From NCBI GenBank assembly GCA_027080605.1, contig JALWRO010000166.1, positions 14,035 to 19,971 on the forward strand: 5,937 nucleotides of DNA. The letters are read 5' to 3'. How positions within the stretch are numbered: the first letter of the stretch is position 1; each line of letters starts with the position of its first letter. This document shows, piece by piece, positions 1 through 4,674 of this stretch. The stretch is from Campylobacterales bacterium. GTDB taxonomy: Bacteria; Campylobacterota; Campylobacteria; Campylobacterales; QNZT01. The position numbers and the translations under genes were made by a program. The notes under the pieces were generated by a model. It was not told the DNA's origin and ran no database searches. It worked only from the letters and a program-made list of their open reading frames with translations.

Positions 1-114
1 ATAGCAAAAAAAGAACATTTGGAGATTCCCAGCTTTTCATGTGACAAACACTGGAACGATACCGCCCATCGTAATATTGCCAAATTAATAAAACGGGAAA
101 ATATCGTGCACTGA
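1..114 (+). CDS. C-terminal end of a probable SGNH/GDSL hydrolase-like protein (partial)
   Basis: Only the last 37 codons are inside the window. The frame is open from base 1 and ends at the TGA at 112-114. The visible tail contains FSCDKHWNDTAHRNIAKL. A D-x-H-W-N motif followed by a conserved (G/A)H and a short amphipathic helix near the C-terminus matches block V of SGNH/GDSL hydrolases, where the Asp and His belong to the catalytic triad (here residues 15 and 17 of the fragment). Such proteins are common in surface-polysaccharide clusters, where they act as acyl esterases or O-acetyltransferase-type enzymes. The Ser, Gly and Asn blocks lie outside the window, so the catalytic type cannot be established. 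The gene converges on the minus-strand asparagine-synthetase-like gene with 3 bases between the stop codons. That the fragment is coding is fairly secure; the family call rests on one short motif. Confidence 0.55.
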   Translation: MAKKEHLEIPSFSCDKHWNDTAHRNIAKLIKRENIVH

Positions 115-117
115 GTA

Positions 118-1917
118 TCAGCGCATATGTTTCTCATACCAGAGCTGGAAGAGGAAAATCGCCCACAGTTTGTATTTATAGTCTTCATTACCGCGATAAA
201 ACTCTTTTTTCAGCGACATCACATAGCGGGGATTAAGCACGCCGTCACGTGACAGGTTCTCTTCTGAGAGTGTCGCATCGACCAGCGGCTTCAACTCCTT
301 TCGCATCCATTTGGAGAAAGGAACGGAAAAACCTCTTTTGGGACGGTCAAGCAACGCTTCGGGAATATACGCATAAGCGATATTTTTCAAAAGATACTTC
401 TTCACACCCCCTTTGATTTTCAACCTGGCGGGGACTTTTGCCATCAACTCTATCAACGTTTTGTCCAGATAAGGCACTCTGGGAGTGATGCCGTAAAGCC
501 TCAGACTCTGCGTCGTTTTAACCAGCTCGGCGTTGATCAGCAGCGATTTGAAATAGCTTCCGATAATCTGATCAACCCCCTCTGCATGCGGTCCGAAACC
601 GATCTGTGCAAACATATTTTTTTCACTCTGAACATGACGCAGTAACAGCTTTTTCTGTTCATGAGGATGAAAAAGCATCAGTCGCAACTCTACCATACCG
701 GGAATATCACCGGCATCCAGCATCTGCACCATTTTGTAGTAACGTGTCGGCATATTTTTGTAATGACGCAGATACGGCAGTCCGGTAGGATCAAGCGCCT
801 GAAGCAGTTTTGAAGCTCCCTTTTTCAACGATCGTGGAAATCCCAGCACCGCTTCGAAACGTCCCGCATCGTCCGCCGTGGCAAACACCTCATCACCCCC
901 GTCTCCGACAAAAAGAGTCTCCATCCCGCTTTCAGAGACAATACGTGAAAGTAACAGTGTCGGAATCGCCCCGTTATTGTAAAACGGCTCGGCAAATACA
1001 TCCGAAAGCATCGGTACCGTTTTGACGGCATCCTGCGCGGTAAAACAGTATGCTGTGTGCTCTGTACCCAGATGTGCAGCGATTTTCCCAGCATCGGAAG
1101 ATTCGTCATATTTTGCATCTTCAAAACCGATGGTAAATGTCTTTATTTTTCGTCCGCTATGTGCCTGTAGTAACGCGGCGAGTACGGAACTGTCATACCC
1201 TCCGCTCAAAGAGACACCAACCTCCTGCACACCAACCAAATGCTTTTGTACGGCATCGGTCAAAACACGCGTTACCTCATGCTGTAATGATGCTTCATCT
1301 ATATCCAGCTTCATCTGATCGTAACAGGCACCCAGCCCCCAGTATCGCTCTTCATGAAGTGTATCACGGTGCAGATCATACACCAGAAAATGCCCGGAAC
1401 GCACTTTGTAACAGTCGGCGTAGATGGTATCGGGCTGTAAAACAAATCCATAGGTGAAATAGTCTCTCAAAGCGGTATCGGACAACCTCTTTTCAAAAAA
1501 GTCACTCTGCGCCAAACGGTACAGGGATGAAGAGAAGGCAAACAGTTCAGGCGTACGGTAAAAAAAGAGCGGTTTGACACCGACATGATCTCTGGCAAGA
1601 ATCAGTTGTGCATGCTCTCTGTCAAATAATACAAAGGAAAATATCCCCTCCAGACGACGCAAAAGTGTCTCAATACCCCATTGCCGATACCCCTGGAGAA
1701 TGACTTTTGTATCACCTGTATCAGAAGAGAGATTTAGAACTTTTTTTAAGTCGAAACTATTGTACAATGTCCCGTCATATTGTACTAACAGCGTATTATT
1801 CTGCATAGCATCATCAGACCATACCAAAACCCCGTTTTCCAGTTGCATACGGGTAGTGTTCTCTGTTATGGTACAGTGCTTGTCGTTTTTACAAAATATA
1901 CCTGCTAATGTATGCAT
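118..1917 (-). CDS. asnB: Asparagine synthetase B-like amidotransferase with a degenerate glutaminase domain
   Basis: This 599-residue protein has the two-domain AsnB layout. The C-terminal ATP-pyrophosphatase domain (about 210-599) looks intact: PP-loop SGGYDSS at 238-244, GDGGDE at 338-343, RVPYLD at 480-485 and RPKRGFSVPF at 525-534. AsnB adenylates a carboxylate (normally aspartate) and attacks it with ammonia made by the N-terminal glutaminase. Here that domain (about 1-200) keeps EGIFSFVLFD (90-99) and ARDHVGVKPL (108-117). However, the N-terminus is MHTLAGIF instead of MCGIAGIF, so the nucleophile Cys is missing. No HRGPD motif is visible, NGEIYN is replaced by DGTLYN (48-53), and the segment before it is shorter than usual. 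An in-frame TAA 12 bases upstream rules out a longer N-terminus, and no clear Shine-Dalgarno is seen. The gene is probably ammonia-dependent, or supplied by another glutaminase. In this setting it may amidate a sugar acid rather than make free asparagine (inference). Beta-lactam synthetases and lasso-peptide cyclases also have decayed N-termini, but no partner genes for those pathways are visible. Confidence 0.9.
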   Translation of the reverse strand: MHTLAGIFCKNDKHCTITENTTRMQLENGVLVWSDDAMQNNTLLVQYDGTLYNSFDLKKVLNLSSDTGDTKVILQGYRQWGIETLLRRLEGIFSFVLFDREHAQLILARDHVGVKPLFFYRTPELFAFSSSLYRLAQSDFFEKRLSDTALRDYFTYGFVLQPDTIYADCYKVRSGHFLVYDLHRDTLHEERYWGLGACYDQMKLDIDEASLQHEVTRVLTDAVQKHLVGVQEVGVSLSGGYDSSVLAALLQAHSGRKIKTFTIGFEDAKYDESSDAGKIAAHLGTEHTAYCFTAQDAVKTVPMLSDVFAEPFYNNGAIPTLLLSRIVSESGMETLFVGDGGDEVFATADDAGRFEAVLGFPRSLKKGASKLLQALDPTGLPYLRHYKNMPTRYYKMVQMLDAGDIPGMVELRLMLFHPHEQKKLLLRHVQSEKNMFAQIGFGPHAEGVDQIIGSYFKSLLINAELVKTTQSLRLYGITPRVPYLDKTLIELMAKVPARLKIKGGVKKYLLKNIAYAYIPEALLDRPKRGFSVPFSKWMRKELKPLVDATLSEENLSRDGVLNPRYVMSLKKEFYRGNEDYKYKLWAIFLFQLWYEKHMR

Positions 1918-1945
1918 ATATTCATTTTATCCATTTTTTATTATT

Positions 1946-1980
1946 TTATTACCGCACCAACTAAATATCTAAATGTTTGA
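1946..1980 (+). repeat. Left terminal inverted repeat of the palindromic element
   Basis: This 35-base sequence begins TTATTACCGCACCAACTAAA and is the inverted complement of 2185-2219 with two mismatches. Its outer end lies 28 bases from the start codon of the minus-strand asparagine-synthetase-like gene, so it probably forms part of that gene's promoter or leader region. Confidence 0.85.
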
Positions 1981-2079
1981 GAGAACGAGATGAGGTGAGA
2001 TGTGCGTGAAAAAATCTGCAGGACTAGCCGTAGCTAATGCAAATATTTTTTCAGGTGCAGATTGCCTCATATCGTTCTC
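1981..2079 (+). repeat. Hairpin arm 1 of the palindromic element
   Basis: The base of the arm pairs 1981-1995 (GAGAACGAGATGAGG) with 2065-2079 (CCTCATATCGTTCTC), 14 of 15 positions complementary. Further in, 2007-2015 (TGAAAAAAT) pairs perfectly with 2045-2053 (ATTTTTTCA). The apical region, about 2016-2044, holds the segment complementary to the apical part of arm 2. The stems are read directly; folding in the cell is inferred. Confidence 0.6.
2018..2038 (+). repeat. Apical segment of arm 1, inverted copy of 2129-2149
   Basis: These 21 bases (beginning GCAGGACTAGCC) are the inverted complement of 2129-2149 at 18 of 21 positions. The two copies fall near the tips of arms 1 and 2, so they could pair as a loop-loop (kissing or cruciform) contact. 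They may instead simply record that the two halves of the element descend from an inverted duplication. Confidence 0.6.
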
Positions 2080-2088
2080 CCCGAAGGG

Positions 2089-2184
2089 TGTAGCACTTTC
2101 GTCCATACTCTGCGTTAGATTTTTTTGAATTCGCTAAGGCGAGTCCTGCAAAAATCTGCCTTGATTATGAACGAAATTGCTACA
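2089..2184 (+). repeat. Hairpin arm 2 of the palindromic element
   Basis: The base of the arm pairs 2089-2106 (TGTAGCACTTTCGTCCAT) with 2167-2184 (ATGAACGAAATTGCTACA), 16 of 18 positions complementary. An inner stem pairs 2117-2124 (AGATTTTT) with 2150-2157 (AAAAATCT) perfectly. A short apical stem pairs TCGC at 2131-2134 with GCGA at 2139-2142. The arm abuts the right terminal repeat directly. Confidence 0.6.
2129..2149 (-). repeat. Apical segment of arm 2, inverted copy of 2018-2038
   Basis: This is the partner of the segment at 2018-2038. On the minus strand it begins GCAGGACTCGCC, differing from the arm 1 copy at 3 of 21 positions. Confidence 0.6.
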
Positions 2185-2219
2185 TCAAACTTTTAGATAT
2201 TTAGTTGGTACGGTAATAA
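2185..2219 (-). repeat. Right terminal inverted repeat of the palindromic element
   Basis: This 35-base sequence ends TTAGTTGGTACGGTAATAA and pairs with the left repeat at 1946-1980 with two mismatches. Its outer edge lies 125 bases upstream of the glycosyltransferase start codon. Confidence 0.85.
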
Positions 2220-2312
2220 CATATCGGCAAAATCACTTTTTTATATTCCTCTTATGCTAAGAAAGAGCATAGTTCAGCAAAATGCGTTTAAAATATTCTC
2301 TTTGATTGTCGA

Positions 2313-2318
2313 TATAAT
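2313..2318 (+). promoter_or_regulatory. Candidate -10 box (TATAAT) for the glycosyltransferase operon
   Basis: A perfect TATAAT lies 26 bases before the GTG start codon at 2345, in an AT-rich stretch with runs of A and T upstream. No good -35 hexamer is seen at the usual distance. That fits Campylobacterota vegetative promoters, which depend on the -10 box and AT-rich upstream DNA rather than a conserved -35. It would give a leader of about 20 bases holding only the ribosome binding site. It lies outside the palindromic element, so the element need not have disrupted it. Confidence 0.45.
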
Positions 2319-2332
2319 AATCATTAACTGCC

Positions 2333-2339
2333 AAAGGAG
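2333..2339 (+). promoter_or_regulatory. Ribosome binding site AAAGGAG that fixes the GTG start at 2345
   Basis: AAAGGAG is a strong Shine-Dalgarno sequence ending 5 bases before the GTG at 2345. The same frame has a TAA stop at 2318-2320 and no other ATG, GTG or TTG between it and 2345, so GTG is the only reasonable start for the downstream gene. Confidence 0.8.
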
Positions 2340-2344
2340 TTTGT

Positions 2345-3523
2345 GTGCCACAGAAAAAAGTACTTTTTGTTGTCAACTCTCTCTCCCACGGCGGTGCGGA
2401 AAAAGTACTCTCCCTGCTGGCAAACAGTTTTCATGACAAAGCACTCTTCACTGTCGAAATCGTGCTGCTTGAAAATGTACGCACCTACCCCGTTTCTCCA
2501 GAGATTAAAATCACCACTTTCTCTGACGATGTACAAAGCAACGCCGTCAAAAAACTACTGATGCTACCGGTGGATGCGGTGCGGCTTGCAAAATATGTCA
2601 GGCAAAGTGATCCTGACGTCGTTGTCAGTTTTATTTTTCGTGCCGATTTTGTCAATATCCTCTCTTCTCTGCTCACCAAAAAACCCGCGATCGTCAGCGC
2701 CCGTGTACACACCAGCTCAACATACAGCCAAAAGAGCATAGGTGCGACAATCAACAAGTTTTTGATCAAAACACTCTACCCCAAAGCCGATGCAATCATC
2801 AATGTCTCTCGGGGGACACAACAGGATCTGACAGAAAATTTCCACATTTCCAAAGAGAAACAGTGCGTTATCTACAACCCATACGAAATAGAAAAGATCG
2901 AAGCACTGGCACAACAAAAACCGGAGACATTGCCACCGTTGCAAAAAGCGCGTACGTTTGTCATTGTTTCCAGACTCAGACCGATTAAAAATATCGAAAT
3001 GATTATCGATATATTCGCAACGTTACCCGAAGATACACGTCTGCTGATTGTCGGTGACGGTCCTCATGAAACAGCTTTAAAAGCACAAGTCAACGCACTG
3101 AAACTGCAAGAGCGAATCCTCTTCACTGGACCACAGAAAAATCCTTATCAGTTTATGAAACAAGCAGCTATCTACCTCTCGGCATCTAACGCGGAGGGCT
3201 TTCCCAACGCACTGGTGGAAGCGATGCTCTGCGGATGCGCCGTTATCTCGACAGACTGCCCTTCCGGTCCCAGAGAGATTCTGGCACCGAACACACCGTT
3301 TGACGCACTCCTGAAAAAAGGTCTGGAGGAGACCCCTTACGGTATTTTGGTTGCAGTTAAAGATCATGAAGCCTATAAAAACGCAATGTTGCGGCTGCTG
3401 GAGGATCAGGCGAAAAGAGAGGCACTGGCAATTGCTGGCAGAAAAAGAGCCACTGAGTTCCGGATGGAGACGATACTCGGTCAATATGCCCGTAAAATCG
3501 AAGAGGTCACGACAACAACATGA
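2345..3523 (+). CDS. GT4-family glycosyltransferase, PglJ/PglH-like
   Basis: This 392-residue, GT-B fold, retaining glycosyltransferase uses a nucleotide sugar to extend a glycan, probably on undecaprenyl diphosphate at the cytoplasmic face of the inner membrane. The N-terminal acceptor half opens with a Rossmann strand and the motif SHGGAEKV (GGAE at 16-19). NKFLIKTLYPKADAI (137-151) resembles the matching region of Campylobacter PglJ as I remember it. The C-terminal donor half has SRLRPIKN (209-216, with the Arg and Lys that contact the donor diphosphate), VGDGP (236-240) and the EX7E motif EGFPNALVE (284-292), followed by a Pro-Ser-Gly-Pro-Arg-Glu turn at 306-311. Length is normal and no membrane segment is evident. 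It starts with GTG behind a strong ribosome binding site, and its stop overlaps the next start as ATGA, so the two are probably translationally coupled. PglJ and PglH transfer GalNAc, but the donor and acceptor here cannot be read from the sequence. Confidence 0.9.
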   Translation: MPQKKVLFVVNSLSHGGAEKVLSLLANSFHDKALFTVEIVLLENVRTYPVSPEIKITTFSDDVQSNAVKKLLMLPVDAVRLAKYVRQSDPDVVVSFIFRADFVNILSSLLTKKPAIVSARVHTSSTYSQKSIGATINKFLIKTLYPKADAIINVSRGTQQDLTENFHISKEKQCVIYNPYEIEKIEALAQQKPETLPPLQKARTFVIVSRLRPIKNIEMIIDIFATLPEDTRLLIVGDGPHETALKAQVNALKLQERILFTGPQKNPYQFMKQAAIYLSASNAEGFPNALVEAMLCGCAVISTDCPSGPREILAPNTPFDALLKKGLEETPYGILVAVKDHEAYKNAMLRLLEDQAKREALAIAGRKRATEFRMETILGQYARKIEEVTTTT

Positions 3524-4674
3524 AAAAAATTGTACTGGTTGCCAACACATCATGGTCTATGATCAAATTCCGTTCCGGTATCATCAAAAGATTGGTCAGG
3601 GAAGGATACAGACTTTATGTCATCGCACCCTATGACCATTTCGCTGATGAGCTGGAAAAGATGGGGTGTATCTACATCGATATTCCGATGAACAACAAAG
3701 GCACCAATATTTTTTCAGATCTTCTCTTCATGAAACGGCTTTATGCACTCTACAAAGAGTTACATCCCGATCTTATTTTTCACTACACCATCAAACCCAA
3801 TATCTACGGTACACTCGCCGCCAAAAAAGCCGGTATCAAATCGGTCGCTGTCATTACCGGACTGGGATACACATTTATCAATGACAACGTGACGGCAAAA
3901 GCGGCGAAATTTTTGTACAAAATATCACTGAAACACGCCACACAAGTCTGGTTTATCAACACCGAAGACAAGAACAAGTTTCTGCTCTACAAACTGGTAC
4001 CTCATGACAAAATAGAACTCTTACCCAGTGAGGGAATCAACGTCGACTATTTTAGACCGGTACAACTTCCCAAAAAGGATAGCAGCTTTCGGTTCATTTT
4101 GATAGCACGCCTGCTGTGGGACAAAGGGGTCGGAGAGTATGTCAAAGCCGCCAAAGAGCTGCGCAAAAAGTATCCGCATGTCAGCTGGCAGCTGCTGGGA
4201 TTCATCGATGCGCAAAATCCTCAGGCAATCTCCCCCGAACAGGTGACATTCTGGGAAGAACAGGGCTATGTCGAATATCTGGGTACAGCCGAAGATGTAC
4301 GCCCCTATATCGCGCAGGCGGATTGTGTGGTACTCCCCTCCTACAGGGAAGGAATGAGTATGATTTTACTCGAATCCGCGTCGATGGCAAAGCCACTGAT
4401 CGCGACCAATGTCCCCGGATGCAGGGATTTGATCAACCACCATGTCAGCGGATACCTCTGCAACCCAAAAGATTATCATGACTTGATGCATAAAATGGAG
4501 AAGATGCTCCGGGCGACACCCATACAAAGAGCAGAGATGGGTGCTTTCGGCAGAGAGATTATCATCTCAGAGTACAATGAAGAGAGTGTGATCGAAAAAT
4601 ACCTGTTGACCATTAAATCATTTCTGTCAGAGAAAAGCCACTTTCGACTAAAATGTAACGATGCAGACAGATAA
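3520..4674 (+). CDS. GT4-family glycosyltransferase, PglA/CapM-like
   Basis: This 384-residue GT-B enzyme of family GT4 resembles PglA and capsule CapM-type transferases, which add an early sugar to the lipid-linked primer. The N-terminal half shows SWSMIKFRSGIIKRL (11-25), HYTIKPNIYGTLAAKKAG (88-105, the conserved H-x3-KPN-x-YG segment) and VITGLGYTF (111-119). The donor half shows ARLLWDKGVGEY (196-207), YLGTAEDV (253-260) and the EX7E motif EGMSMILLE (277-285) with NVPGCRDLI (297-305) after it. The ATG shares the ATGA overlap with the upstream gene. A weak AGAGG at 3502-3506 lies 13 bases away, so initiation probably relies on coupling. Its 3' end overlaps the methyltransferase start by 14 bases. 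PglA itself transfers GalNAc to UndPP-bacillosamine; that specificity is not demonstrated here. A PglA-like and a PglJ-like enzyme side by side suggests consecutive steps on one oligosaccharide. Confidence 0.9.
   Translation: MKKIVLVANTSWSMIKFRSGIIKRLVREGYRLYVIAPYDHFADELEKMGCIYIDIPMNNKGTNIFSDLLFMKRLYALYKELHPDLIFHYTIKPNIYGTLAAKKAGIKSVAVITGLGYTFINDNVTAKAAKFLYKISLKHATQVWFINTEDKNKFLLYKLVPHDKIELLPSEGINVDYFRPVQLPKKDSSFRFILIARLLWDKGVGEYVKAAKELRKKYPHVSWQLLGFIDAQNPQAISPEQVTFWEEQGYVEYLGTAEDVRPYIAQADCVVLPSYREGMSMILLESASMAKPLIATNVPGCRDLINHHVSGYLCNPKDYHDLMHKMEKMLRATPIQRAEMGAFGREIIISEYNEESVIEKYLLTIKSFLSEKSHFRLKCNDADR

Larger units (their letters stand above)
1946..2219. mobile_element. 274-base MITE-like palindromic element with 35-base terminal inverted repeats
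   Basis: The ends at 1946-1980 and 2185-2219 are inverted copies matching at 33 of 35 positions. Between them lie two hairpin-forming arms, about 1981-2079 and 2089-2184, separated by a small CCC-GAA-GGG hairpin at 2080-2088. No open reading frame of useful length is contained in it. This is the build of a non-autonomous mobile element (MITE). If the two bases just outside CCG...CGG are read as a target duplication, the element is flanked by TA at 1949-1950 and at 2215-2216, as expected for IS630/Tc1-type transposition. The inverted match continues beyond the TA, however, so the true boundary is uncertain. It occupies most of the divergent region between the asparagine-synthetase-like gene and the first glycosyltransferase, leaving only 28 bases before the former's start codon. 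The palindrome is directly visible; mobility is inferred, since no second copy is in the window. A structured RNA or regulatory DNA is the alternative. Confidence 0.65.

Noticed and set aside
118..1917. Lasso-peptide cyclase or beta-lactam synthetase identity for the AsnB-like gene.
   Set aside because: These relatives also lack the N-terminal Cys, but no precursor peptide, leader peptidase or carboxyethylarginine-type synthase gene is visible and the surroundings are glycan genes. It remains a weaker alternative.
1905..1934. Minus-strand mini-ORF (MDKMNICIH) overlapping the asparagine-synthetase-like start out of frame.
   Set aside because: It is nine codons long with no clear ribosome binding site. 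ATG triplets are expected by chance in such AT-rich DNA. A role as a leader peptide cannot be supported.
1946..2219. Integron attC site, CRISPR array or tRNA as explanations for the palindromic region.
   Set aside because: No attC core-site pair (GTTRRRY/RYYYAAC), no regularly spaced direct repeats and no tRNA-like T-loop or anticodon arm are seen. The layout is terminal inverted repeats plus two hairpins.
2254..2436. 60-codon + strand ORF overlapping the start of the first glycosyltransferase.
   Set aside because: It covers the promoter and the first 30 codons of a well-supported gene in another frame, has no ribosome binding site or recognisable motif, and is a shadow.
3077..3553. Minus-strand ORF of 158 codons opposite the first glycosyltransferase.
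   Set aside because: It is rich in Cys, Phe and Arg, the usual signature of an antisense shadow of a real gene, and it spans the ATGA junction.
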